A stretch of DNA of 43,214 nucleotides from Lachnospiraceae bacterium (lineage in GTDB: Bacteria; Bacillota; Clostridia; Lachnospirales; Lachnospiraceae), in NCBI GenBank assembly GCA_017626325.1, contig JAGAIZ010000088.1, forward strand, positions 1 to 43,214, given 5' to 3'. Of the stretch, positions 10,023-18,837 are shown in pieces. Each line of letters starts with the position of its first letter. Position 1 is the first letter of the stretch. Made by a program: the position numbers and the translations under genes. The notes beneath the pieces were generated by a model. That model did no database searches, had not been told where the DNA came from, and worked only from the letters and a program-made list of their open reading frames with translations.

Positions 10023-10904
10023 ATGATAATGAAATCGCCGCTTGACGTATATTCTGATTTATCAGAACAACTGCATTATAATATTCCTGATTTACGACTC
10101 TACGTTCAAAAGGATAATTTATCCCGCTATGGGTATGCCGCAACCTGCCACTGGCATTCAGACTTAGAGTTTATCCTGGTACTTGACGGTATCATGGACT
10201 TTTACATAAATGGAGAAATTGTTCACTTAACGTCTAATTGTGGTGTTTTTGTCAATAGCAATCGTTTACATTATGGATTTTCAAATATAAAAAGAGAATG
10301 TCATTTTATTGCTGTGGTTATACATCCGACATTAATACACCAAAGTATTCCGGCAATACAATCATATTTTGAAAGTAAATTTACAACTCAAGCAAGTGAT
10401 TTTATTCTATTAAGAGATAATGTTGAATGGCAAAAAAGTATTTTAGAGTTAATAAAAAAAATTCAGCAGGAAATGGTATCAGAAAATAAAAATATGTTGA
10501 ATTTGCTTGCTTATGCCCTGGAAATGGCAGCAGGGATAAGTGAATATATAAAAGAAAATAAAAAAGATTTTGACAGCAGCATTATTAACCACAATACTTT
10601 TAAGATGGTTGATTATATTCATAAACATTACGCGGACAATATTTCCATTGATGATATTGCTTCTTCTGGCGGCGTTTGCCGGAGTAAATGTTGCAAATTG
10701 TTTAATAAAGTTGTAGGAAAGACACCGAATGTATATTTGACACATTATCGTATTGCAAAAAGCTGTAAGCTATTAAACGAAACAGATATGAGTGTAAGTG
10801 AAATAGCTGATAAATGCGGCTTTCAAAGTGCAAGTTATTTTATTGTTGTGTTCAAGAAAAAAATGGGAATATCTCCGCAAAAATATAGAAAAAAAGCTAA
10901 TTGA
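10023..10904 (+). CDS. AraC-family transcriptional regulator
   Basis: A 293-aa regulator with an N-terminal cupin sensor, about residues 30-120 (CHWHSDLEFILVLDG, then FVNSNRLHYGF), and a C-terminal double helix-turn-helix, about 195-290. The latter shows IDDIASSGGVCRSKCCKLFNKVVGKTPNVYL and the second-helix signature SVSEIADKCGFQSASYFIVVFKKKMGISP. Divergent from the acetyltransferase, so probably a sugar-responsive local activator of it. Start ATG at 10023 follows AGGA at 8 nt; the ATG six bases later is an alternative. Its last codons overlap an antisense ABC-ATPase fragment that ends at 10897. Strongly AT-rich compared with neighbours, consistent with transfer. Confidence 0.92.
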   Translation: MIMKSPLDVYSDLSEQLHYNIPDLRLYVQKDNLSRYGYAATCHWHSDLEFILVLDGIMDFYINGEIVHLTSNCGVFVNSNRLHYGFSNIKRECHFIAVVIHPTLIHQSIPAIQSYFESKFTTQASDFILLRDNVEWQKSILELIKKIQQEMVSENKNMLNLLAYALEMAAGISEYIKENKKDFDSSIINHNTFKMVDYIHKHYADNISIDDIASSGGVCRSKCCKLFNKVVGKTPNVYLTHYRIAKSCKLLNETDMSVSEIADKCGFQSASYFIVVFKKKMGISPQKYRKKAN

Positions 10905-11040
10905 TAAATTTTCTCTCTTCCTCGGTCAGTTGCTTGCGTTTTTCCGCTTGCTCATTCCATTCTTTCAGCCGCCTGCGCATCTCAACGGCAGTTTCTGCAT
11001 CAATGGCATTCATGGATTCATCTAAGATCAACAGGTTCGG
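10897..11040 (-). pseudogene. ABC transporter ATPase fragment (Walker B region)
   Basis: About 47 codons without a start read PNLLILDESMNAIDAE (Walker B plus D-loop: ILDE, then a Pro-to-Ser change) and then EMRRRLKEWNEQ. They end in a lysine/glutamate tail before TAG, where an intact ATPase would continue to the switch His. The sequence around the LKEWNEQ codons is repeated at 11508-11535 in the other ATPase remnant. Its 3' end overlaps the AraC gene end-to-end. This is a recombination product, not a gene. Confidence 0.7.
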
Positions 11041-11392
11041 CTGTTCCCTTTTTATATAAGTTCAGTAATAATATAGTTGCAAAATATATTATTACTAAAT
11101 TTATTGCAAGACTGAATTCATTCAAATGCATCGATAGGAAAGGATTGGCATGAATTATTGGTTTGTTATAAATCGTCAAAAACGGAAAAGGAAAGCCAAC
11201 CTGATATTTATATTCATCTGTTATTTTAAACGGTAAAAAATATGAGATTACTATTTCAAAATAAAATGAAAAAATTAATATCTTCCAGTTGATTTTTCGG
11301 ATCATCCCTTTCATTCCTTCCAAAGGCTTTAACCTCCCTGTGGTAATTGTATTTTCTATTGCCTGCGTTTCGTCAGACTGATAATAACTCAC
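11018..11392 (-). CDS. small membrane protein of a decayed ABC operon, probably 3'-damaged
   Basis: The 124-aa product has two hydrophobic helices (about residues 38-58, beginning ILIFSFYFEIVISYF, and about 92-112, SLAINLVIIYFATILLL), consistent with a short permease-associated protein. The GTG start overlaps the TGA of the ATPase remnant upstream (GTGA), a typical coupled ABC operon junction. The last residues (GTAEPVDLR) are read through the ATPase fragment in a wrong frame, so the original C-terminus has probably been replaced. No ribosome site is obvious. Function unknown; expression doubtful. Confidence 0.4.
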   Translation of the reverse strand: MSYYQSDETQAIENTITTGRLKPLEGMKGMIRKINWKILIFSFYFEIVISYFLPFKITDEYKYQVGFPFPFLTIYNKPIIHANPFLSMHLNEFSLAINLVIIYFATILLLNLYKKGTAEPVDLR

Positions 11393-11780
11393 TCAATTTT
11401 TTCCTTTTGCAACAAACTATAATCACCAATCTCATAAACGCAAGTGCACAGGTTCTCAATATCTTCATGATTATGGGATGTCAGAATGATGGTAACGCCG
11501 TTTTGCTCATTCCATTCTTTTAGCGGCCTGCGCAGTCCAAAATCACACCGATATTCTGAGGGAACCTGCCATCTGTCACCTCTTCGCCGTCTACTTCTAT
11601 CTCTCCCTCATCCGGCAGCACAAGCCCGCAGATCATCTTAAGCAGTACACTTTTTCCGAAACCGTTCCTGTCAATAATACCACAAATTTCACCCTTTTTC
11701 ACCTGAAAATCCATATTCTGAAATAAAATATTATTTTTGTACGCTTTTGACAGCCCCTTGATTACTATCATGTTCTCCAT
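11389..11780 (-). pseudogene. ABC transporter ATP-binding gene with internal deletion
   Basis: The N-terminal part (11520-11780, starting MENMIVIKGLSKAYKNN) is clear ABC ATPase. Its Walker A reads DRNGFGKS instead of GRNGSGKS, two changes at key positions. After GVILD the frame jumps: the next frame resumes at about 11535 with LRRPLKEWNEQ and the switch-His region IILTSHNHEDIENLC, ending at 11389. The whole middle (Q-loop, signature, Walker B) is absent. The gene is dead by deletion plus frameshift. It leads a small operon with the membrane protein at 11018. Confidence 0.8.
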
Positions 11781-12102
11781 ACTTACCCGCCATGCCTTTC
11801 TTCTAAAATCTATACTATATTTGCATCATAACCACAAATCATGAAACACAATTCATTCTGTTATTCATCCCGCTTCTTCAAGCATTCTGTCATAGAATCC
11901 CCTACCCGCACTGACATAGATGTGCCGCTGAACATAGATATGTTTTTGCCACTTTTGAGAATCAACTATTGATAAAAGCCACTTTATACCGCAAATCATT
12001 TAATCCATTTCTGCCACTTTCCTGCCATTCCTTTTTCCATTATGATAATCACATAAGATATCTTATGGAAACAACAACACACAGTAGAAAGGAATGCTTT
12101 TT
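11781..12102. promoter_or_regulatory. intergenic region with repeats and a palindrome
   Basis: No intact gene. Three direct copies of GCCACTTT occur at 11948, 11978 and 12013. A perfect 16-bp palindrome CATAAGATATCTTATG spans 12052-12067, ending 35 bp before the gene at 12103. On the minus strand a short frame at about 11866-11940 reads VQRHIYVSAGRGFYDRMLEE and may be the tail of a lost GntR-like regulator of the ABC operon; that is a guess. Confidence 0.5.
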
Positions 12103-13167
12103 ATGAAATATGTCAACAAATTGACCAGTTGGGTTATTAACAAAATTGAATCGGAATACAAAGAGGATATTGCTCTGCTGCTCTCCGTGACAGGGCACGT
12201 AACCGATCATGACGAACACGGAGAATGCTTCGACTATTTTATCCCTGAAACAGAACGGGGCTGTGAACTTGCCCAGACCTTCATGATTGACGGCGTCGGA
12301 CATGATCTTTATCCAAGGACATGGGCGCGTATGGAGCAATCGGCATATTTAGACGAAATGACCTTTGTCTTGGCAAATGCATCCATTCTGTATGCCAAAT
12401 CTCAAGCGGATATCGACAAGTTCCATGCCCTGCAGCAGAAACTGGAAGACAATCTGAAGGATCCCGTATTTGTGTACGGTAAAGCTCTGGAGCGGCTTGA
12501 TAATGCAATGGATCTATACCGCACCTTGATGTTCGAAAACAAATCCTACCGGGCGCGCTCAGAGGCAGGCTTTATTCATTTATATTTATCACAGGCGGTA
12601 GCTTACTTAAACCACACCTTTGCAGACGCACCGATTTTCAGTGAAAAGCAGGCTTATAAAAAAACTCCGGAAAGCAGCGTTTATCATTGCCCTGATTTAA
12701 CCTTCGTTCCTGATTCCTTTTTCAACTATGCCCATCTGCTTCTGACCTCCTCTGACATCCATGAGCTGAGAAGAATCATGCATGCTTTAATCTGTACCAC
12801 CAAGGATTTTATTCAGGAGAGAAAACCAAAGTCAGGCATACAGGAAAAGGAAATTGATTATCAGGGACTTGCCAACTGGTATCAGGAATTAAGTCTGACC
12901 TGGCGCAGAATCCGGTATTTCTGTGCACAAGGTATGGTGGAGGAAGCCTATAAGGACGCCTGTTATCTGCAAAGCGAACTGCTGATCATCGCTCAGGAAT
13001 TTCAGATTGATGAATTAAATCTGCTGGATTCCTTTTCCGCCGATAACCTGAGCAATCTTGATCTGAGAAGCCGCAGGCTGGAGCAGACCATCCGCCAGAT
13101 GATTGCCGGACATAACATCCCGATAAACGAATATGCTTCTTTGGATGAATTTCTGGCGGCAAATTAG
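12103..13167 (+). CDS. conserved unknown, possible nucleotidyltransferase-like fold
   Basis: The 354-aa cytoplasmic protein has no signal or membrane helices. The N-terminal ~110 residues (DIALLLSVTGHVTDHDEHGECFDYF, then a WARMEQ segment and SILYAKS) have the spacing of a minimal polymerase-beta-type nucleotidyltransferase fold with acidic pairs. I do not see a clean G-S-x-D-x-D motif. Residues 120-340 are helical (many Leu/Glu/Arg, TWRRIRYFC), like the helical partner domain of such enzymes. The start at 12103 has AAGGA at 9-10 nt; an ATG at 12094 abuts the ribosome site. It is followed after 13 bp by a CD3324-type HTH gene, so the two form a unit. Function not assigned. Confidence 0.75.
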   Translation: MKYVNKLTSWVINKIESEYKEDIALLLSVTGHVTDHDEHGECFDYFIPETERGCELAQTFMIDGVGHDLYPRTWARMEQSAYLDEMTFVLANASILYAKSQADIDKFHALQQKLEDNLKDPVFVYGKALERLDNAMDLYRTLMFENKSYRARSEAGFIHLYLSQAVAYLNHTFADAPIFSEKQAYKKTPESSVYHCPDLTFVPDSFFNYAHLLLTSSDIHELRRIMHALICTTKDFIQERKPKSGIQEKEIDYQGLANWYQELSLTWRRIRYFCAQGMVEEAYKDACYLQSELLIIAQEFQIDELNLLDSFSADNLSNLDLRSRRLEQTIRQMIAGHNIPINEYASLDEFLAAN

Positions 13168-13180
13168 GAGGAAATTACAA

Positions 13181-13441
13181 GTGAAATATCGTAATGCTAC
13201 TGAAATTTTCCCTGACGAACTTTTAAAAGAAATTCAGAAATACTCTTCCGGCGAACTGGTCTATATTCCCAAGACTACCGAACGGAACAACTGGGGCGCC
13301 AATTCCGGAGCCAGAACTTTTTACATGCAGCGAAACAGTGAAATCCGCAGCAAATTTCATCATGAAAGACGTAAGATTTCGGAACTGGCAGAGGAATATA
13401 ATTTATCGGCTGACACCATCAAACGAATTGTGTACAGATAA
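13181..13441 (+). CDS. CD3324-family HTH protein
   Basis: The 86-aa protein begins MKYRNATEIFPDELLKEIQKY and continues GELVYIPK, NWGANSGAR, YMQRNSEIRSKFH, ending in a helix-turn-helix (ISELAEEYNLSADTIKRIVY). This is the CD3324 family found in Clostridia and related to Mor-type DNA-binding proteins. It starts with GTG at 13181 behind AGGAGG (13167-13172), which overlaps the stop of the preceding gene, so translation is likely coupled. It may regulate its own unit through the palindrome at 12052; that is inference. An ATG frame starting at 13133 inside the upstream gene lacks a ribosome site. Confidence 0.88.
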   Translation: MKYRNATEIFPDELLKEIQKYSSGELVYIPKTTERNNWGANSGARTFYMQRNSEIRSKFHHERRKISELAEEYNLSADTIKRIVYR

Positions 13442-13488
13442 CATATCAACAAAATATTCGCATTCAATAAAAGACTAAAATATAAAAA

Positions 13489-13525
13489 TTCTCAGGCTAT
13501 TGCTTCATCATGCATAGCCTGAGAA
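13489..13525. terminator. terminator between CD3324 gene and gatB
   Basis: A perfect 12-bp stem (TTCTCAGGCTAT 13489-13500, ATAGCCTGAGAA 13514-13525) with a 13-nt loop lies between convergent genes. On the minus strand it runs into UUUUUAUA, so it closes the aspS-gatCAB side well. On the plus strand the tail is only CUUCUUCC. Confidence 0.85.
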
Positions 13526-13556
13526 CTTCTTCCAATAATTGCAGGATACTATTTTA

Positions 13557-14990
13557 TTACAGCAATTCCCTCAGAATCTGATTCACCATTCCCGGATCAG
13601 CCTTGCCTTTCATGGCTTTCATCGTCTGGCCCACCAGGAAGCCGATTGCCTTTTCCTTGCCGTTATGATAATCGTCTACAGACTGGGGATTGTTTGCAAT
13701 CACTTCCTCAATCGTCCTGCGCAGAGCACCCTCGTCATTAACGGTCTTTAGGCCTTTCTCCTCCACATATTTCTCCGGGTCAATGTCTTCCTCAAACATC
13801 ACCTCGAAGACTTCTTTGGCAACCGAGCTGTTGATGGCTTTGCTGTCCACAAGCCCGATCAGCTTCGCAAGGTTCTCCGGTGAAAAGCTTAAATCCTCGG
13901 CATCCACTTCCTTCTCTTTCATCAGACGCAACGTCTCGCCCATCAGCCAGTTGGACACCTTCTTGGGCTGCCCGCAGATCGCCACAGTGGCTTCGAACAG
14001 ATCCGCCATACGCTTCGTGCCTGTAATGATATCGATATCATAATCAGGAATATCATATTCCTCCTTGTAACGCGCCATTTTCTCCGTGCGGAACTCCGGC
14101 TGTTTCGCCCGGATCTCCTCTAACATCTCATCACTTACCACGATCGGCGCCAAATCAGGGTCAGGGAAATAGCGGTAGTCCTGCGCATCCTCTTTACTGC
14201 GCATGGCATAGGATTCACCCTTCGTATCATCCCAGCGTCTTGTCTCCTGCACCACCTTTTGACCCTCTTCCAGCAGATCGATCTGGCGTTCTCTTTCACC
14301 CTCAATTGCTCTCGCAATGGCCTTAAAGGAATTTAAGTTCTTCATCTCGGTTCTGGTGCCGAACTCCTTCGCGCCCGCTTCCCTGACGGAAAGGTTCACG
14401 TCCGCCCGCATGGAGCCCTCCTGCAGCTTACAGTCGGATGCGCCAAGATACTGGATGATCAGCCGCAGCTTCTCCAGATAGGCAATGACTTCTTCCGCGC
14501 TTCGCATATCCGGCTCCGATACAATCTCAATCAGAGGCACGCCGGAACGGTTATAGTCCACCAGCGAGCAATCCTCCCATTCGTCGTGAACCAGCTTGCC
14601 CGCGTCTTCCTCCATATGGATTTCGTGAATGCCGACGGTCTTCTTACCTCCCTCTTCCGTCTCAATCTCCACACCGCCGTTTCTGCAGATCGGCAGATAG
14701 AGCTGGGAAATCTGATAATTCTGCGGATTATCGGGATAGAAATAATTCTTCCTGTCAAACTTACCGTACCTGGTAATCTCACAGTTAGTCGCAAGTCCTA
14801 CCGCAATAGCGTATTCCAGAACCTGCTTATTCAACACCGGCAGGGAACCGGGCATTCCGGTACATACCGGGCATGTATGGGTATTGGGCGCTCCGCCGAA
14901 TGCGGTAGAGCAGCCGCAGAAAATCTTCGTTTTGGTAGCAAGCTCGACATGAACTTCCAGACCGATTACGGTTTCGTATTGTTTCGCCAT
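13557..14990 (-). CDS. gatB: Asp-tRNA(Asn)/Glu-tRNA(Gln) amidotransferase subunit B
   Basis: GatB binds the misacylated tRNA and phosphorylates its acyl group with ATP for amidation by GatA. The 477-aa product is full length. The N-terminal signature is YETVIGLEVHVELATKTKIFC, with the two zinc Cys pairs (FCGCS, HTCPVCTGMPG). It also has DYNRSGVPLIEIV, a helical cradle, and the C-terminal YqeY/tail domain (FLVGQTMKAMKGKADP). The start at 14990 fits homologues. AAAGG is 13 nt away, and an ATG at 15002 sits too close to it. Last gene of the aspS-gatC-gatA-gatB series. Confidence 0.96.
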   Translation of the reverse strand: MAKQYETVIGLEVHVELATKTKIFCGCSTAFGGAPNTHTCPVCTGMPGSLPVLNKQVLEYAIAVGLATNCEITRYGKFDRKNYFYPDNPQNYQISQLYLPICRNGGVEIETEEGGKKTVGIHEIHMEEDAGKLVHDEWEDCSLVDYNRSGVPLIEIVSEPDMRSAEEVIAYLEKLRLIIQYLGASDCKLQEGSMRADVNLSVREAGAKEFGTRTEMKNLNSFKAIARAIEGERERQIDLLEEGQKVVQETRRWDDTKGESYAMRSKEDAQDYRYFPDPDLAPIVVSDEMLEEIRAKQPEFRTEKMARYKEEYDIPDYDIDIITGTKRMADLFEATVAICGQPKKVSNWLMGETLRLMKEKEVDAEDLSFSPENLAKLIGLVDSKAINSSVAKEVFEVMFEEDIDPEKYVEEKGLKTVNDEGALRRTIEEVIANNPQSVDDYHNGKEKAIGFLVGQTMKAMKGKADPGMVNQILRELL

Positions 14991-15094
14991 ATTGATAACC
15001 ATGCCTTTCTCTCAGCCTGCGAATCTGCGTCACAGGCTCAAATGATTGCGTCACATGAATCCTCTGTTTCAGGTAATCTGTATTTCACTGCGGG

Positions 15095-16543
15095 CTATAG
15101 AAACGCGCCCCGCGCCTTTTCATACGTATAAGCAGTCTGAATCAGCGTCTTTTCCCGGAAACAGTCTCCGATCAACTGCAAACCGATGGGCAATCCTTTA
15201 CTGTCTTTGCCGCAGGGAAGACTGATTCCCGGCAGCCCCGCCAGGTTGACTGCGATCGTATAAATATCTCCCAGATACATCTGAATCGGATCGGCAAGGC
15301 TCTCTCCCAGTTTCGGCGCTGTGGTAGGCGCGGCAGGACCTAATATAACATCATATTTGGCGAACGCCTCGTCAAAAGCTTTCTTAATCAATGCCTTCAC
15401 CTTCAGCGCCTTCAGATAATACGCGTCGTAATACCCGGAACTTAAGACGAAGGAGCCTAACATAATGCGGCGTTTTACTTCCTCGCCGAAGCCCTCGGAA
15501 CGGGATTTCTTGTACATGTTGTGAAGTCCCTCATATTCCGGCGTCCTGTAGCCGTATTTGATGCCGTCGAAGCGTTCCAGGTTCGAGCTTGCTTCCGCAG
15601 CCGCAATCGTATAATAGGCGGGGATAGCATAGTCTACGAGGCTTAAGTCAAACTCTTCCACGATGGCTCCCTTTTCTTCCAGCATTTTCGCCGCCTGCAG
15701 GACCGCAGTCTTCACCTCTTCATTCAGGCCTTCCCCGAAATAGTCTCTGGGAATCCCGATTTTCATGCCTTTCACATCTTCTGTCAGCGCCCTGGTAAAA
15801 TCCGTGTCCTGTCTGGCCACGGAAGTGGAATCCTTCTTATCATGAGAAGCGATCACCTCTAAAACAGTCGCGCAGTCGGTTACATCCTTTGCTAACGGCC
15901 CGATCTGGTCCAGCGAAGAGCCATAGGCAATCAGGCCATATCTTGAAACCGTTCCATAGGTCGGCTTCATACCCACTACGCCGCAGAAGGACGCGGGCTG
16001 TCTGATGGAGCCGCCGGTATCAGAACCTAATGCATAGAAGCATTCCCCGGCTGCCACAGCCGCCGCAGAACCGCCGGAGGAACCGCCCGGCACATGCTCC
16101 GTGTTCCAGGGATTCTTCGTCACGCCATAAGCCGACGTCTCGGTTGTAGAACCCATGGCAAACTCATCCATATTGGTTTTGCCGAGAATGACCGCGCCCG
16201 CCTTTTCCAGATTGCATACGGCCTCTGCGGTAAAGGTCGGCACGAAGTTACCCAAGATTCTGGAAGAACAGGTGGTAAGCAGCCCTTCCGTACACATATT
16301 GTCCTTCACCGCCACCGGAACGCCCGCAAGGGGCCCCGTCAGTTCCCCGTCCTCTATCTTCTTCTGCACGGTCTTCGCCTGCGCCATGACGCGCTCTTTG
16401 TCCACCGTTACATAACAGTTCAGCTCTTTTTCTTTTTCCTCAATACGGGCAAGCTCTGCTTCCGCAGCCTCCACCGCTGTGGTTTTTCCCGCCCTGATTG
16501 CCGCCGCCAGTTCCACGGCAGTCATATGAAGCATATCGCTCAT
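15095..16543 (-). CDS. gatA: Asp-tRNA(Asn)/Glu-tRNA(Gln) amidotransferase subunit A
   Basis: GatA releases ammonia from glutamine and passes it to GatB. The 482-aa amidase-signature protein has its catalytic Ser-cisSer-Lys in PVAVKDNMCTEG (Lys about 78), GGSSGGSAAAVAAG and GSDTGGSIRQPASFCG (Ser about 178). These residues are intact, and KPTYGTVSRYGLIAYGSSLDQIGP follows as in family members. The start at 16543 has GGAGG five nt upstream; the ATG at 16555 contains that ribosome site. It lies 110 bp after gatC and 104 bp before gatB, in the same direction as aspS. Confidence 0.97.
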   Translation of the reverse strand: MSDMLHMTAVELAAAIRAGKTTAVEAAEAELARIEEKEKELNCYVTVDKERVMAQAKTVQKKIEDGELTGPLAGVPVAVKDNMCTEGLLTTCSSRILGNFVPTFTAEAVCNLEKAGAVILGKTNMDEFAMGSTTETSAYGVTKNPWNTEHVPGGSSGGSAAAVAAGECFYALGSDTGGSIRQPASFCGVVGMKPTYGTVSRYGLIAYGSSLDQIGPLAKDVTDCATVLEVIASHDKKDSTSVARQDTDFTRALTEDVKGMKIGIPRDYFGEGLNEEVKTAVLQAAKMLEEKGAIVEEFDLSLVDYAIPAYYTIAAAEASSNLERFDGIKYGYRTPEYEGLHNMYKKSRSEGFGEEVKRRIMLGSFVLSSGYYDAYYLKALKVKALIKKAFDEAFAKYDVILGPAAPTTAPKLGESLADPIQMYLGDIYTIAVNLAGLPGISLPCGKDSKGLPIGLQLIGDCFREKTLIQTAYTYEKARGAFL

Positions 16544-16653
16544 AGCTTCCTCCATTCCTTTCTCTACTCAATCATTCCGATAACCGCACCTGCAATGCCC
16601 CGCCGCAGTCCGCAGCGCGCCGCAAGCTTCGCACTTATCTGCAGCAGCGTCCA

Positions 16654-16947
16654 TTAGTCAAACGTCTTCGGCACCATAAACATTCCGTCCTTCTGCTCCG
16701 GCGCATTGGACAGCAACTGTTCCCTTGTGTCAGAGTTTGTCACCACATCCTCCCGGAAAACATTCTGTACCGGGAACACATGGGACATCGGTTCTACGCC
16801 TTCTGTATCCAACTCCCCAAGCTTATCGATATAATCAAGCATTCTGCCCATATCCTTTTTTGCCTGTTCTTTCTCTGCATCGGAAAGTTCCAGCTTCGCC
16901 AGAATACCGACATATTCTATCGTTTCATCGCTGATAATATTTGCCAT
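16654..16947 (-). CDS. gatC: Asp-tRNA(Asn)/Glu-tRNA(Gln) amidotransferase subunit C
   Basis: GatC is the small belt subunit that holds GatA and GatB together. The product is 97 aa, the usual size, with [21 protein letters not shown] at the start, the middle [22 protein letters not shown], and the C-terminal [21 protein letters not shown]. Start ATG at 16947 follows GGAGGTAACA. It lies 112 bp after aspS with no terminator seen between, so read-through from the T-box promoter is likely. Confidence 0.96.
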   Translation of the reverse strand: MANIISDETIEYVGILAKLELSDAEKEQAKKDMGRMLDYIDKLGELDTEGVEPMSHVFPVQNVFREDVVTNSDTREQLLSNAPEQKDGMFMVPKTFD

Positions 16948-17059
16948 TGTTACCTCCACTCTATATATCATTAAGCAATTGCGAAAGCGTGGCTGCGTCG
17001 GTCATACACTTCGTACAATTGCAGCAACCCTGAATCAATTTTGCACTCACCATGCGCTT

Positions 17060-18811
17060 CTACTGCCGTATCTTAATATGCACTTCCCGAAGCTGCTGCT
17101 CCGTCACGTCATTGGGAGCGCCGCACATCAGATCCTGCGCGTTGCCGTTCATCGGGAACGCAATCACTTCTCTGATATTCTCTTCGTTGCGAAGCAGCAT
17201 GATCATACGGTCCACACCCGGCGCCATGCCCGCATGCGGCGGTGCGCCGAACTGGAATGCGTTGTAAAGCGCACCGAATTTATTTTTCAGGGTTTCTTTG
17301 TCATAACCCGCGATCTCGAAGGCTTTCTCCATAATTTCCATATCATGATTACGCACCGCGCCGGAGGACAGTTCCACACCGTTGCAAACGATATCATACT
17401 GATAAGCCAGAACCTCCAACGGATCTTTGGTCTGCAAAGCTTCTAAACCGCCCTGAGGCATAGAAAAAGGATTATGGGTAAAGCCGATCTGCTTCGTGTC
17501 AGGATCCAGTTCAAACATCGGAAAATCGTTGACATAGCAGAAGCGGTATGCATTTTTCTCAATTAAATCCAACTTCTCGCCCAGTTCTTTGCGGATCTCC
17601 CCGGCATAGTAGGCTGCCCGCTCTTCTTTATCAGCAATAAAGAAAATGGTATCGCCTGCGCTTAAGGACGCAAGGGAAAGCAGTTCTTTCTTCAATTCCT
17701 CCGGGATAAACTTATCGATCGGTCCCTTATAGGATAAATCTTCTTCCACTTCCAGGTAGCCGAGACCGCCCATTCCCATATCGGTAGCGAATTTTAACAG
17801 CTTTTCATGGAAGCCTTTGGACATATCCGCATGCACTTTGATTGCGCGAACTGTCCTCTTATGGAAGGGTTTGAACTCGCATTTCTGGAAAAAGTCTGTC
17901 AGGTCAATGATACGCAGCGGATTTCTTAAGTCCGGTTTATCCGTACCAAACTCCAACATCGCCTGTTTGTAACTGATGATCGGGTAAGGCGCTTTGGTCA
18001 CTTCGTATCCTTCCGGCGCAAATTTTTCAAAAGTGGCAGATAACACTTCTTCCCCCACACGGAACACATCTTCCTGTGTGGCAAAGCTCATCTCGAAGTC
18101 TAACTGATAAAACTCGCCCGGTGAACGATCGGCACGGGCATCCTCATCACGAAAACAGGGCGCGATCTGGAAATACTTATCAAAACCCGAAACCATCAAA
18201 AGCTGCTTATACTGCTGCGGCGCCTGAGGCAGCGCATAGAATTTACCTTTAAATTTTCTGGAAGGTACGATATAGTCTCTGGCGCCCTCTGGCGAAGATG
18301 CGCACAAAATCGGCGTCTGAATCTCCAAAAATCCCATCTGCGTCATTTTCTCCCGAAGGAAGCTTATCACCTTGGAGCGGAAAATGATGTTGTCCTTTAC
18401 CTTCTGGTTTCTCAGATCCAGATAACGGTATTTCAGGCGGACATCCTCTCTCGTCTCTTTGGAAGTCATGATTTCAAAAGGAAGCTGTTTATATACTTTA
18501 CCGAGCACTTCAACCTTGTGAGCCTCTAATTCAATGGTTCCGGTAGGGATTCTGGGATTGTAGGTTTCTTCATCTCTCTTCTCGATCAGGCCTTCGATGG
18601 ACACGCTCATCTCTCTCGTCAGTCCCTCTAAAAGAGTCGTATCGCGCATGACAACCTGCAATACGCCGTACATATCCCGCAGGTCCACGAAAGATACGCC
18701 GCCGTGATCGCGGATATTCTCTATCCATCCCGCAACCCGAAGCTCCGTTCCGATGTCCTGCTCACTAATCTGCTGTAATGTTACGTCTCTGTAAATGTTT
18801 TTTACTGTCAT
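17060..18811 (-). CDS. aspS: aspartyl-tRNA synthetase
   Basis: This class II synthetase charges tRNA-Asp. The 583-aa bacterial-type enzyme has an OB-fold anticodon domain (about 1-110, with GTELRVAGWIENIRDHGGVSFVDLRD), class II motif 2 at FRDEDARADRSPGEFYQLDFEMSF, the GAD insertion (about 280-410) and motif 3 GMAPGVDRMIMLL near the end. The motif 2 region differs a little from the commoner RADRQPEF form. The start at 18811 has AAGGAGA upstream. A reading from 18943 would translate a repeat element. With gatCAB directly downstream it may supply Asp-tRNA(Asn) for amidation if it is non-discriminating. Controlled by the T-box leader at 19033-19377. Confidence 0.96.
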   Translation of the reverse strand: MTVKNIYRDVTLQQISEQDIGTELRVAGWIENIRDHGGVSFVDLRDMYGVLQVVMRDTTLLEGLTREMSVSIEGLIEKRDEETYNPRIPTGTIELEAHKVEVLGKVYKQLPFEIMTSKETREDVRLKYRYLDLRNQKVKDNIIFRSKVISFLREKMTQMGFLEIQTPILCASSPEGARDYIVPSRKFKGKFYALPQAPQQYKQLLMVSGFDKYFQIAPCFRDEDARADRSPGEFYQLDFEMSFATQEDVFRVGEEVLSATFEKFAPEGYEVTKAPYPIISYKQAMLEFGTDKPDLRNPLRIIDLTDFFQKCEFKPFHKRTVRAIKVHADMSKGFHEKLLKFATDMGMGGLGYLEVEEDLSYKGPIDKFIPEELKKELLSLASLSAGDTIFFIADKEERAAYYAGEIRKELGEKLDLIEKNAYRFCYVNDFPMFELDPDTKQIGFTHNPFSMPQGGLEALQTKDPLEVLAYQYDIVCNGVELSSGAVRNHDMEIMEKAFEIAGYDKETLKNKFGALYNAFQFGAPPHAGMAPGVDRMIMLLRNEENIREVIAFPMNGNAQDLMCGAPNDVTEQQLREVHIKIRQ

Positions 18812-18837
18812 GGTTTTGGTCTCCTTTTTGTTTGCTT

